Notes: generated from the sequence alone by a model not told the origin. Numbered from the stretch's first letter, positions 45,321 to 55,878 are shown. The stretch is DNA of 64,000 bases from Paragorgia papillata (GCA_035771165.1 JAWNZC010000408.1:2542001-2606000), one strand, 5' to 3'. Numbers and translations are program-made.

Positions 45321-45321
<1 letters not shown>
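44331..45321. other. No gene seen
   Basis: Short frames only. Nothing recognised. Confidence 0.5.

Positions 45322-45358
<37 letters not shown>
45322..45358. repeat. Poly-C tract (37 bases)
   Basis: This is the longest single-base run in the window. It lies inside a region (about 45160-45610) related to the repeat at 36800-36950 and 41940-42090 (TTTCGACTGGAAATTTTGC and GAGGGCGAGGGTTGTTGCG). Confidence 0.9.
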
Positions 45359-45361
<3 letters not shown>

Positions 45362-45609
45362 CAAAACATATACATGGAAGCCATTTAAAGGCTTGCTAAA
45401 AAAAACCTTTCGAAACCGCTCGAATAAACAAAATTTGTTTTACAACCAGACTACCAGAGGTTTTTAAATCTAAATTTTGCTTTGACTCTTCTTTTTTCAG
45501 CCACTGCAATATAATTATTTTCGACTGGAAATTTTGCTTTAAACATCGGGGAGGGGGGAGGGATACACATTAAAGCGGGCGAGGGCGAGGGTTGTTGCGT
45601 TTATCCATT

Positions 45610-46035
45610 TCTAGTTATTATTTTCTTCGCCACACAAAATTGCAAAATAGCGCAATACCTCCCATATATGGAGCCTACACTTGGAGTGTTCGGTCACTTC
45701 GAAAATTCATCGACAGTCATGAAGGGGCGGATCTAGAGGGGTGCGAGCATGGCCGAGCCACGTGGTCGGTGTTTTTACAGACTGTTCTTGTCTTTGAGTT
45801 TTAGATCGACAATGGACAGTAGTCTTATTGATTCATTAGGATTTATATTCAAAGTGCTTTGAACCTTTGTGACAAGTATGTTATCCATATCTTGATGTTC
45901 ATTTTGATACTGTATACATTTTGATGCATACTATGATAGATTGAGTAAAACGTTATTCATCATAGAAACAACTTTGAACCAGTCATGTTCCTCATATATA
46001 TACAGTAATTCTTTAATGACATATTGGCCATTATA
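45610..46035. other. No gene seen; hAT-type terminus
   Basis: AGGGGCGGATCTAGAGGGG at about 45723 matches the terminal motif of 11837-14602. The partner end was not identified. Confidence 0.4.
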
Positions 46036-46714
46036 ACATCAGCAGCCATGGGTGTGTGTTTTTTATATGCAGATGGTACCAAAATGTATAGAGAAATTAG
46101 AGTGTCTGACATTCAACTACAGTACTAGCACTGCAGCCGTTGAAGAGCCTTCCCAACATGCTCTAAATTAGTAAAAATATGGAATCAGGATTCATGTTGT
46201 GTGAAGATATTGGATAGATGTAGGGTGCGGGTATATTTTACTAGTCACCTATTGCATATTAATTTTGCTAGTGCATCTGTACCTGGCCCACATATGTGAA
46301 GTTTGGTCACCTCAGACAATAACCAAAATCAGTAAGGTTGAAAGACTACAATGCAGGGCAACTAAATATATTTTAAGTTTTTGAACTGGCAGGATGCCAT
46401 CATACAATCTGAATGATCATCTGAAAACAGTTAATCACTACTATACCATTATCATGCTGGCATGACTTGAAAGATCTTATCTATTTTAAACGTTATACAG
46501 GTCACTATAATATTCCTAATAATAGTTTTGTGCAACTCAATAATTCAGTCAGAATCACTAGAAACAGTTCAGAACTAGATGTACTAGTTTCTAAGTGATG
46601 TACTAAACTTTTTAAGCTAGTTAATACTTGAACTGTATATTTAAACTTTGGAGTAGTCTACCTTGCTCAATACCAGATTCTACCTCAGTTAATCAGTTTA
46701 AAACTCAACTTTCT
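46036..46714 (+). pseudogene. Decayed LINE reverse transcriptase, C-terminal part
   Basis: In broken frames on the + strand are FLYADGTKMYREIRVSD (the catalytic YADD box, second D replaced by G), HICEVWSPQTITKISKVERL, QCRATKYILSF and LWSSLPCSIPDSTSVNQFKT. This is the thumb and tail of a CR1/Rex-like non-LTR element. It is followed directly by the long palindrome at 46715. Confidence 0.75.
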
Positions 46715-47064
46715 AATCACTACGTTAAAGTGCCTATGTCTTGGTTGGGGATTTTACATATTTAGGATATTTGGAACTTTCTGAGAAGATTTGTAATATA
46801 TCTTCCTCTTCTGAAATGTCATCTTCATGGACTTTTTAGCTGTGAAAGTTGACGGAAGTGACGTCCAAGGAGGAATCTGTAAAGTGTTTTTTATATAGAC
46901 AAATTCCTCTTTTGACGTCACTTCCGTCAACTTTAACTGCAAAAAAGTCCATGAAGATGAAATTTTAGGAAAGGAAGATATATTACAAATCTTCTCAGAA
47001 GGTTTTAAATATCTTAAATATGTAAAATCCCCAACCATTGCATAGGCATTTTAATGCTGTAATT
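46715..47064. repeat. Long near-perfect palindrome (about 150-base arms)
   Basis: The left arm runs from AATCACTACGTTAAAGTGCC through TTGGTTGGGGATTTTACAT to GACGGAAGTGACGTC. The right arm is its inverse, from GACGTCACTTCCGTCAACTT to ATGTAAAATCCCCAACC and GCATAGGCA. The spacer near 46875-46910 is short. It contains CRE-like TGACGTC twice as part of the arms. No coding potential and no clear duplication. Confidence 0.9.
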
Positions 47065-47469
47065 ATTAGTTAATGCTTACGACGTCAATAATTTTTTTTT
47101 GGAAATCAATGTTTAAAATGTTCTTCATCCTGACCTGTAACATACTCTCTTCTGAACCTTACTGCTCCTGACCTTAATCATATATCTATTGTATTTGTTT
47201 ACATGATTATCCTGAATTGTGAAATGGTCTAGAATTCCAGATAATCCTGAATATTAAAGAAAATGGAACCCAACCCTGACCCCCACCTCTATAAACCTGA
47301 CCCTGACCCTAACGACACCCCCGGTAACCCTAAATCTAACCACAACCCCCCAGGGAGAAAGTTCCACCTCTCAGACCCTGACCACAACACCCTACTGTTT
47401 TTTTTTGTTATATGCCTTTTAGTTTAACATCCTGCATGTGGGACAGAGAAGGCCCCTAGGTATCAGGAT
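47065..47469. other. No gene seen; CCCTGA-rich stretch
   Basis: Degenerate ACCCTGACCC and ACCCTAAATC units lie at 47270-47390. They are too irregular to call interstitial telomere repeat. Confidence 0.5.
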
Positions 47470-48597
47470 CATCCTGAATTCTAGACACTTTAAATTGACA
47501 ATATGTGGTTTGTAACAATGTACAATCAGATACACAAACAGTAATTAACGGTGTTCCACAAGGATCCGTACTTGGATCCGCTCTTTTTTGTCTTGTTGTA
47601 AATCCGCTTCCTGTTGTAAATAGTTTTTTCGATTGCGAATCAGTATTGTACGCCGACGATACAGAAGCGCACCATTCTCATTCAAACCTGATTACCGCGC
47701 AGTCAAAGGTAAATAACGATCTGATGAATGTTGATAAATGGCTGTCTACAAACAAAATAATTCCAAACATAAAAAAGACAAAAACGATGGTGAATGGATC
47801 AAGGCTTGCTATCAAGAAAGCAGACAAACTCGAAATTTACTTGCACAATCAAAAGCTCGAATAAGTCACCACCTTTGATCACCTTGGTGTTCGTACTAGC
47901 AACGTACTTTCTTGGGGGCCACATGTCAGTAGACTTCAATCCGTATATATAAACAAACTATCCTGTCAATCCTGGATTATTGCTCGACTGTATGGCACGA
48001 CTGTGGATCCACCCTTACGAGTCAAGTTGAAAAGGTTCAAAATCGCGCTATGAGAATTATTTTAAACCAGGGAAGACGTAAATGCACACAGGAAATGAGA
48101 GAAGAACTTCGACTTTTATCCTTATACAACAGACGACGTTTTTTAAGATTTATAACAATTTTTAAAATTTTATACAATCTGGAATGTCCAGATCAGTTTA
48201 AGGGTATATTCAAATTTAGAAGTACCTTGGTAGAAAGGGAACTTAGGGACAAAACACTGTTAGACCTACCAATGGTAAGAACTAAAACTGTTAAAACAAT
48301 GTTTAGATACGCAGAAGCAAAAGATTGGAACTCACTGCCGAATTATGTCACAGAAATCACTTCGATTTATTGTTTAAAACAAACACTTTTTAATTATCTT
48401 TCAGAAATTGACAGTATAGTAATCATATTTGTAGTCTATAGACGGTTTTTACCTTTTTTAATAGATATTGTAATCTATATTTATTAATCATATATTTATA
48501 TTTGAAAATCATATAATCATATATAGCTAAATATTGTTCATCCTATTAATACCAGCTATATAGCTGAAAGGATTTAACAATTAAAATAAAGTTATTA
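47470..48597 (+). pseudogene. LINE reverse transcriptase, 5'-truncated
   Basis: Frame one (47505-47864) has VINGVPQGSVLGSALFCLVV and SVLYADDTEAHHSHSN (intact YADD). After a shift come TFDHLGVRTSNVLSWGPHV and then 48050-48487, with MRIILNQGRRKCTQEMREEL, then FKGIFKFRSTLVERELRDKT, and the WNSLP tail. The element ends near an A-rich TAAAATAAAG at 48582. It is a member of the CR1/Rex-like or RTE-like non-LTR group; the exact clade is not determined. Confidence 0.85.
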
Positions 48598-48639
48598 ATT
48601 TCCACTAAGCGTGCGAACTCTGAACGAGCGCGCATTGGT

Positions 48640-48720
48640 GCTTGGGGTAGCCTGCAGTGCAGGCGTTTCGGCAGTGTCAGCGGCTAGGCGAGCTGAGGAA
48701 ACGCCTGCCGCCACGCTATT
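48640..48720. repeat. GCAGGCGTTTCGGCAGTG element, inverse of 49985-50290
   Basis: AGCCTGCAGTGCAGGCGTTT and GAGCTGAGGAAACGCCTGCC at 48648-48705 recur in inverse orientation at 50001-50016 and 50262-50282. The second copy is split by a MITE (50027-50241). Confidence 0.7.
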
Positions 48721-49020
48721 CAGAAAAAAAAAGCGTTCGTCCACGAACGCAGCGATCTCATTGGCTAATGTTAACAAATTCTCTTCCGGCAAGCTGTTGC
48801 TGAAGCCTGTTGTAATGAAGTCTTATTCTTAATTATATTTTAGTCGCGCTTGGTAGTTTGTTTTAAAACAGAAACAGAAATACTCCATTCGCAAGGTAAA
48901 CCATCGCATAGCACTATTGTTGCATTTAATTCAGACAAACTTCGTTTACTTCAAGACGTTGTTTAGCCAGGATCAAACCGTGCATGGTCGAACTATATTT
49001 ATGGTCAAACACACACTACA

Positions 49021-49455
49021 TCAAATTGAATACATATCTTAGTGCTTTTACATTAATTAACTTTGGTAGTCTGGTGTTGTTTTGTTAGTGTGGGAAAATC
49101 CTCGCTTGTTTTATGTATATAAACGCCGTGTTATCAAATTGAATACATATCTTAGGCCTATCTTAGTGCTTTTACATTAATTAACTTTAGTAATCTGGTG
49201 TTGTTTTGTCAGTGTGGGAAAATCCTCGCTTGTTTTATGTAAATAAACGCCGTGTTATCTTAATTAACTTTAGTAATCTGGTGTTGTTTTGTCAGTGTGG
49301 GAAAATCCTCGCTTGTTTTATGTAAATAAACGCCGTGTTATCAAATTGAATACATATCTTAGTGCTTTTACATTAATTAACTTTAGTAGTCTGGTGTTGT
49401 TTTGTCAGTGTGGGAAAATCCTCGCTTGTTTTATGTATATAAACGCCGTGTTGTG
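49021..49455 (+). repeat. Tandem repeat, unit about 113 bases, four copies
   Basis: Units contain GTGTGGGAAAATCCTCGCTT, TAAACGCCGTGTTATC and TACATATCTTAGTGCTTTTA. The second has a small internal duplication and the third lacks its first 35 or so bases. Near identity suggests recent amplification. Confidence 0.9.
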
Positions 49456-49984
49456 GTTTTCCGTCACCAAAGTCTAGCCTTTAGCCGGCAGCGAACGCGG
49501 TTTACAGATCAAGACATGAATTTGGAATCAAGAACGATTTTATACATTTCTATATAATAGTTTCGATTGGTAATGTGTTGTGACTCAAGCAAAATTACGT
49601 AAAGTGTTAGGAGTGCTCTTAAATGTGGTTCCTCGCTTAGTTGCTTTCCGTGATATTAAATTCCGTTATATATAGACTCCGTGTGATTATTATTTCCCTC
49701 GGCAGCTCTCATTCTGTTCTACGAGTTTTGTTGTCGCAATCCCGTTCTAATTACGTCTAAACTTTACAGACTAAACTCTAGATCACACAGATGTCAACAA
49801 ACATTACCACATTCTCTGATCTGTTAATTCTGTGAAGAGTTTATCTATATTCTATAGTGATTTTCATTGAGTGATTTTATGACATTCGCAATAAATCAGT
49901 TGACAGGAAGTAAACAATTTTCATATATTTCTCGTACGTGATTGGCTCATGTCATAATTGAGAAAAGGGGGTGGAATTTTTTTT
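49456..49984. other. No gene seen
   Basis: Nothing recognisable between the tandem repeat and the foldback cluster. Confidence 0.5.
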
Positions 49985-50026
49985 CTGAATAGCATAGCGG
50001 CAGGCGTTTCCTCAGCTCGCCTCGCC

Positions 50027-50241
50027 GTAGCCTGGTACCCTGGCCCAATCAAAGAATATGGGCCAGGTAACCACTAAAGATTTCTGCTTTCCTATTGGTT
50101 AAAATTTCGCGCGTTTTTAGTGGCTATGAGTATAAAACTGCAATTCGTCATAAGTTGGATTTAGCCCTGATGACGCGAGAATGAGAATTAGTGGTTACCT
50201 GGCCCATATTTCTTTTGAAATTGGGCCAGGGTACCAGGCTA
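50027..50241. mobile_element. hAT-type MITE with 8-base duplication
   Basis: The ends TAGCCTGGTACCCTGGCCCA and GGGCCAGGGTACCAGGCTA are inverted. The flanks both read GCCTCGCC (50019-50026 and 50242-50249). It interrupts the GCAGGCGTTTC element whose inverse copy lies at 48640-48720, uninterrupted. A second inner pairing GGGCCAGGTAACCACT/AGTGGTTACCTGGCCC is present. Confidence 0.88.
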
Positions 50242-50415
50242 GCCTCGCCCCTCCCACTACCGAAACGCCTGCACTGCAGGCTATGCTTGGGGTAGCGTCA
50301 TCTTATTTGAAAAGTTGTGGCTGTATTTTAATATGCAAGACTTATTAAATTGCAAAGAGATTTAGGCAGACAATCTTTATGGAAGTAACACGTTCTAGTT
50401 GCGGAGAGATTACTC

Positions 50416-50699
50416 TTACTGTCGTGGCAATAGAAGCGTTCCTAAAATATCGTTGCAATATATTCCTCAAGTTGATCAATTCATTTGATGAAAATTATTG
50501 CTAACTTCCTGTTTTGAATTTGATTGGTTTCTGGTTTTTAAACAACCAATAAGAAACAGGATTATTTGCCAAACACCAATCAAATTCAAAAGAGAATTCA
50601 AAACAGGAAGTTGTCAATGAATCTTATGAAATGAATTGTTCAACTTGAGCAATGTATTGCAACAGTATTTTAGGAACGCTTTTATTGCCACGACAGTAA
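50416..50699. repeat. Foldback with about 120-base arms
   Basis: The arms TTACTGTCGTGGCAATAGAA and TTTATTGCCACGACAGTAA continue through GCGTTCCTAAAATA, CAATTCATTT and AACTTCCTGTTTTGAATT. The spacer is a second small hairpin around CCAATAAGAAACAGG. No target duplication is clear. Confidence 0.88.
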
Positions 50700-51400
50700 C
50701 TGCAAACCACCGAAATCCAGTTGAACCAAGAGCGAGCTAGAGTGACAAGACAGCCTGTTGAATCTTGAAAATTACCAACGGCCATCAAGGTAAGATCAAC
50801 AAAGATTCAATATTTATTGGCTACTTGTTTCTTTTGATTTTCTATTGTCTTACTTATGTGAAATTTATCTTGGCTTTCGTTGTCAAGTCAGTATTTTATT
50901 AGTCATTTATAAATACTGTTGCTGTAGTCTATTATATAAATTGTGAGTCGTGAGTTGAGAGTGTCCTCTGACAGTGGCACTGTCAACCTCGACACTGACA
51001 GCATTTCTACAGTATTCTTTTTGATCTGACAGATATCCTCAGCCAGTCAGCCTCACGTTTCTTGTCTTGTATGTTTGAATATACATGTATTTGAGTAATG
51101 AGTGAATCCCTTAAAGTTTTGATTCCATACTGATGTTTGTGTGGAGTTAAAGTCAAAACTTATAAAGTGGTCTTTTGCATCTTGTTTGACATGATGCATT
51201 TCACAATGTTTATGGGTCCTACATGTAGTTTGCCAATCTTTGGTGCTTTCCAGATAAGGGTTATTTTATCTTATTTAAAACTGTAAATTATTTATTTGCC
51301 TATGGGGTAAACGTTATTTGTGATTACTGTGTTTTTATTTGTGTGACAGTGTGTGTTTAATATGTATTTATTTATTTAATATTTTCCCTTCTGTTTTTAG

Positions 51401-51492
51401 ATGCATAGAATAGTTCCTAGTTGTTTGATTGTGTCCAACTCTGTTGTTGTCCAAGTTGTTCAGAATGCCATTCAACTTGCCGTTATTAATTG
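51401..51492 (+). CDS. Candidate exon of an unrecognised gene
   Basis: It is preceded by a strong acceptor CCCTTCTGTTTTTAG and followed by donor GTAAGTAA (51493). Within it the frame from ATG 51401 reads MHRIVPSCLIVSNSVVVQVV onward with no stop. It may belong to the same transcript as 52580-52872, about 1.1 kb downstream; a foldback (51630-51789) and C-rich repeats lie between. No family is recognised. Confidence 0.4.
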
Positions 51493-51629
51493 GTAAGTAA
51501 AATACTATTAAGCTTAATAATTTGTAGTATATGCAGTATTGTATATATAATTTAATTAATTTATTGACATAGTTCAGAGATTCATCTGTCAGTGAGTGGA
51601 TTCATCCATAGTTTAGTGCAATAAGTAGT

Positions 51630-51789
51630 GCACTCTGTCAAGTCCCAGTCAATATAATTAATTGGGTTTAGTTTGTCAGTGGTGTTTGGCAGTGTGGTGA
51701 ACACAAACGGGTAAGGGACTATAACCACATTGCTGAACACCAACCAACAAACTAAACACAATATTGACTGGGACTCGATAGAGTGCATT
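51630..51789. repeat. Foldback within the candidate intron
   Basis: The left arm GTGCACTCTGTCAAGTCCCA pairs with TGGGACTCGATAGAGTGCA. TTTAGTTTGTCAGTGGTGTT pairs with AACACCAACCAACAAACTAAA. A poly-C element end follows at 51815. Confidence 0.8.
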
Positions 51790-52579
51790 GGGTCGTTCCA
51801 GAAAAGATCCATACCCCCCCCCCTATGGAGGAAATGTCAAATGCCACCCCCCCCCCTCTTAGGACATCCAGAGACAAATGAACACCTCCCTCTCCCCAGA
51901 CAGAGAAAGCTAAAATTACACCCTCCCCCCTCGGACATCGTTTTTTGAAAAATGGTTTAATTAGTTTGCACAGTTTTATCCTGCGAATACAGCCGCCTTA
52001 CATCGGGCGATCATGGCAAAATGGACCTCTGCGAGTCGAGAGTAAACAATCATTCCATACAGATGACATAGAGTTCGTCCTGAATCAGGACGAAGCCGCT
52101 GATTGGCTTAGAAACCTAGGAAGGCTCAGACGCTCACACCAAAATCAACCGTCAATGCTCAGTTTCTGATTATTTATATTATTTCAAGATTATTTATTTG
52201 TTGAAGAATTTTGACTAGTATATTTTCTTGACAGAAAATAAAAAATAAGCCTTTTGAACTGGTACATGAGCTGAATTAGATCTTGTAATTTATTTTGAGT
52301 TTTGATTCCCTATAGGTGTTTATAGGGAGGCAAGTCAATGTGCTTACAAACGTAGCTCACTAGACAAAAATTTACAGTACTGTATACTGTTATATAAGAA
52401 AATGCGTAATAAATGTTCTCTTTTTTATATGAAAAAGAATTGCATTTTTTTTTGTTCATGATTGCCCTAACTTGTCAAGTCCATTGTTTTGTTGTTTGTG
52501 GAACATCACAATCATTACTAACATAAATATATTATTTTATAGATGTACTACAGTAAGTCTGTTATTTCTTTGCTTTAAG
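51790..52579. other. Repeat remnants, no gene seen
   Basis: C-rich runs at 51816-51826 and 51847-51858 suggest a decayed element. A TCGTCCTGAATCAGGACGA hairpin lies at 52076-52094. Nothing else is recognised. Confidence 0.45.
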
Positions 52580-52872
52580 AAACGTGAGGATCCAGACTGC
52601 TGGAGTAGGAAACAGCAGGGTATAATTTGCCAGTTCTTGTTTATGACAACCAAATTATCTTCGAGGTTGAAAGAAAGAAGTTTGTGGAAGCCACTGTCGG
52701 TCTGCTGGCAACTTACTATTTATTGGATTTCGATTATCCCTTCGAGCACTGTGAGCTGGGGATGAACATGCTCCAGTATTTTGTTTTTATGGATAAAAAC
52801 ACACCAAAATACGTTGCTTCATTATTCAAGCTGATGTTAAAAGCATATGAAAAGTACATTAAGTTAGAATGA
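52580..52872 (+). pseudogene. Last exon of an unrecognised gene, one-base frameshift
   Basis: The acceptor TTTGCTTTAAG ends at about 52579. The first part reads KREDPDCWSRKQQG; one base is missing near 52622, after which the frame reads LPVLVYDNQIIFEVERKKFV, then ATVGLLATYYLLDFDYPFEH and KLMLKAYEKYIKLE, ending TGA at 52872. The protein-like composition, acidic and aromatic C-terminus and good acceptor argue for a former or real exon. It resembles short uncharacterised animal proteins ending in an L.A.YY.FD..YP block. Whether the frameshift is genuine or a sequence error cannot be told. Confidence 0.5.
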
Positions 52873-53095
52873 TTTTAAATTGACTTTTGCTCTATTGACT
52901 AACTAACTACATTATATACTTGCATGTTTTATATTTCCATGTTTTATTCCAATTTTATATTTCCATGTTTTATTCTTTAGTGTTATCGTAATTTCAAGAC
53001 TTCAATTGAGTTCATTAGTAAGGGTTATTGAACCGACCGACTGAGGTCACTAATTAGTTGTTTTATGTAAAGCGCACAAAGATTACAAGTTAGAA
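52873..53095. other. 3' flank of the unrecognised gene
   Basis: The sequence is AT-rich with ATATTTCCATGTTTTATT repeated near 52928 and 52956. No clear AATAAA was identified. Confidence 0.4.
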
Positions 53096-53310
53096 ATTGA
53101 CTCTTATCTTAAAAACTGACTAAAATGACTTAAGAATAATTTCTTAAGAAATCTTTTTCTTAAGAAAATATGTCTTAAGAACGTAATTTGAATTCTTAAG
53201 AAATTTTCTCAAGAAAAATAACTTATCAGCTGTCTCCCAAGAAAAAAATTCTTGTTTTAAGAAAAAAATTCTTAAAACAAGTTGTTTTTTTCTTGAAATA
53301 AGAAAATCGT
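53096..53310. repeat. Cluster of TTCTTAAGAA palindromes
   Basis: Several TTCTTAAGAA or CTTAAGAA decamers occur within about 200 bases, with longer pairing between AAGAAAAAAATTCTTGTTTT and its inverse. It may be a decayed foldback or simple palindromic repeat. Confidence 0.65.
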
Positions 53311-53328
53311 TTTTTCTACAACACCGTG

Positions 53329-53815
53329 TCAACACCGTGAAATGTACTGCGTGAACACTGTGTTAACATCGTGAAATGCACTGTTTGTTAACTGTGTTCA
53401 CTACGTGGAAAATGTCCCAAATCCACATGTGAACACTGTGTGTTAACACCGTGAAATGCACAGCGTGAACACTGTGTTAACACCGTGAAATATACTGTTT
53501 GTTAACCCTGTGTTCACTACGTGGAAAATGTCCCAAATACACATGTGAACACTGTGTGTCAACACCGTGAAATGCACTACGTGGAAAATGTCCCAAATAC
53601 ACATGTGAACACTGTGTGTCAACACCGTGAATTGCACTGCGTGAACACTGTGTGTTAACACCGTGAAATATACTGTGTGGTGACTTTGTGTTAACTCTGT
53701 GCTCACTACGTGGAAAATGTCCCAAATACACACGTGAACACTGTGTGTTAACACCGTGAAATATACTGCGTGGTGACTGTGTGTTAACCCCGTGTTCACT
53801 AAGTGGAAAATGTCC
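53329..53815 (-). repeat. Minisatellite of GTGAACACTGTG / TTAACACCGTGAAAT units
   Basis: Units of about 60 to 120 bases combine TACGTGGAAAATGTCCCAAA, GTGAACACTGTGTGTTAACA and CACCGTGAAATGCACTGCGTG. Frames of 113 and 133 codons on the minus strand are a consequence of the period and show no independent coding signal. Confidence 0.85.
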
Positions 53816-53854
53816 CACGTCGAAGGCGAATGAAGTCGGATCATATAGTTTTTA

Positions 53855-54130
53855 AAGCTTCTGGTTTAGGGGTGTCCAATTTCAGGACCATAAACACTGG
53901 GTAGTGATCGCTGATTGATGTTTGCATGACTCCACTATAGAGTGTGGAAACAAAGATGACATCAATTAGTGATTCTGAATTGGCTGTTACTCTTGTTGGA
54001 GATTTAATGATTTGTTCGAGATTCAGTTCATCACAGATGTTATGTAATGCTTTACCTTCTAGACCTGTGCTTAGCAGTTTAAATCACCCAGAACAAAAAT
54101 TGGATTTCCCAAGATGAATAATTTTAAGCG
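53855..54130 (-). pseudogene. LINE endonuclease fragment
   Basis: On the minus strand it reads LGNPIFVLGDLN near 54110, then broken frames with LMSSLFPHS, and ends ISDHYPVFMVLKL-like near 53890. These are the APE endonuclease DLN and SDH motifs. There are several stops. It lies about 260 bases upstream of copy B exon 54387. Confidence 0.7.
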
Positions 54131-54179
54131 TAGTAATATTCTTTATTCTTTTGTTAGAATTATCTTGAGAGATTGTGAG

Positions 54180-54310
54180 ATAATAATAGTAATTATTTAT
54201 CTTGAGAGATAATAATAGTAATAATTCTAATAATAGTAGTAACAGTAATAATAAGTCGTAATAAAAATAATAGTAATAATAACAATAATAATAATACTAA
54301 TTATAATAAA
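54180..54310. repeat. AATAAT/AGTAAT low-complexity run
   Basis: This is an irregular run of AATAATAGT units, low complexity only. Confidence 0.8.
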
Positions 54311-54386
54311 AGTGGCCTATATTAAATTATATATTTAATGCCTTCTTTTTGTTGTCTTCAGTGAAACGTGTTCTTTTTGTTTTAAG

Positions 54387-54525
54387 GATGGTAAGGTTTG
54401 TCAACTTTGGTCGTTCATGAGTGCAACTAATGATCAGTATATGTGGATAACAAATGACTCTGGTGGCAATGGAAATACTTCCTATCAAGTTAGAGCAACT
54501 GGTGAAGCTGAAGGAAATACATTGC
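54387..54525 (+). CDS. Copy B, exon equivalent to 706-850
   Basis: The acceptor TTTTTGTTTTAAG ends at 54386 and the donor GTAAGT begins at 54526. It has 46 codons plus one base, starting DGKVCQLWSFMSATNDQYM and ending GEAEGNTL. It is two codons shorter than copy A at the 5' end. One tryptophan is replaced by cysteine (VWQ to VCQ). The 5' donor region downstream (GTAAGTCATTTTGAAAA) is identical to copy A. No exon equivalent to 378-497 was found upstream, so the copy may be 5'-incomplete or have a distant first exon. Confidence 0.75.
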
Positions 54526-54539
54526 GTAAGTCATTTTGA

Positions 54540-54655
54540 AAACAGCTGTACATTGCGGCCCGATATCTTCAAGGCACGAGTTCAAATCCCGAGTCAACAT
54601 TTTTGGTTGACTTTGGCAGTGATTATAAAAAGCCTTTATATAGGAGACTAGTTCT
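54540..54655 (+). repeat. SINE-like fragment
   Basis: CACGAGTTCAAATCCCGAGT at about 54577 resembles a pol III B box. It is followed by CAACATTTTTGGTTGACTTT. No convincing A box. It may be a tRNA-derived SINE end. Confidence 0.35.
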
Positions 54656-55026
54656 TAGTGGTATTTTTTTTCTCGACGACTTTTGACGACGTCAGAATCA
54701 GCCGGTCATCCAGAGCGGAACACTGAGGGTTACGGGGAGGGGGGGGGGGGGGGAGGGGGGGGGAGCTAATGTATCTTTGGTCAATTCATAAGTTTTGCTT
54801 GCGCCGTGAATACCTCGTGGCTTCTGATTTGTCAGAATAAGAGTATTTCAGTTATACGAAAGTTTATAGTAGCTCGGCCAATCATAAAGCCGGATTTGTA
54901 ATAGTCCACTACTTGGTTGATACTAAAGCGGGATATAGGAAGTTTGGTAAACCTTGCTTTGACCATTTTGAACTTGACGAAGGGTAATTATTATAGACCT
55001 ATACATAAACCAGACAAAGTGCTTAA

Positions 55027-55178
55027 AACCGGTTTTCCACTGGCAAATTTTGTCGCGCGAGGCGACATTTCTATAGTCAAACTGATTGAATAGATTGGAT
55101 TAGATTTCTAATTAGTTCCACTCGAGAGCTCATGAGACAGAAGAAAAATGCGACAAAATTCGTCATTGGAAAACCGGC
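55027..55178. mobile_element. MITE flanked by TTAA
   Basis: The inverted ends AACCGGTTTTCCACTGGCAA and GTCATTGGAAAACCGGC continue as ATTTTGTCGC/GCGACAAAATT. TTAA occurs directly on both sides (55023-55026 and 55179-55182), the target of piggyBac and Kolobok elements. The interior is related to 35425-35660. Confidence 0.75.
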
Positions 55179-55199
55179 TTAATAGCGGCGCCCTATTTG

Positions 55200-55860
55200 G
55201 CGTCAAAAACGTTGCTTGTGTTCTCGTTCCCAGAGCCCACGGTTCTTCTGACCTCTATATAAGCGGACTGCGGGTACCCCAAGAAAAAATGGCCGAAATA
55301 CACACGAGCAGGCGCCATCTTGTTAAGTCTGAGCCGCGAAATTGACCAATCACAGGTCAGCTTTTGGCTAACCGTGTCTGACCAAATTTACAAAAAAAAA
55401 ACCGAGCTGAGAGTTGACAAACATTTTGAATGCCAATGTCGGTAGGCAAAAAGTGCAACTAAACAGAATATATTTATAAGTTTCTTTTTAAAGGATAATT
55501 CTGAATGGTTTTATGTTGTATTTGTATGTTTCTTGAGTTTCTTTGTGTTCGGGAAAATGTTTTAACTGTCCGTTTTGAGCTTGTTTTATTCGACAACAAT
55601 TGTATGTACAAACACGGCAAAGAAAAAAGCTTGGATTTTTCCACGGAACCTTTTCATGCCATAATTTACATGTATTTCAATGTCTTTGAACTTTTTACTT
55701 TAAAAAGTAATTAAATTTCTGTGTAAACGTTTTTCTCAAAGCCTTTTTTCTTCAAAAGAGTTATCGGCGTGAGTCGTCAACACTTCGAGCTACTTTAAGC
55801 CGTCGGAAAACCTAACAAGATGGCGCCGTTCAAGTAGGGACACTTCATGTAATACAAAAG
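55200..55860. other. No gene seen
   Basis: A CTCGTTCCCAGAGCCCACGG stretch at 55222 resembles the terminal blocks of the 18150-20652 units. The rest is unrecognised. Confidence 0.4.
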
Positions 55861-55878
55861 TATCGGGGACCGCAGTCT

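Noticed and set aside
47270..47390. Interstitial telomere-like CCCTGA/CCCTAA units
   Set aside because: They are too irregular and too few to be a telomeric array.
49021..49455. CRISPR-like array
   Set aside because: Whole units are tandemly repeated without unique spacers, and the genome is eukaryotic.
53443..53844. Minus-strand frames of 113 and 133 codons with a repeated HSVHVCIWDIFHVV pattern
   Set aside because: They are produced by the minisatellite period, open in two frames at once, with no start context or splice context.
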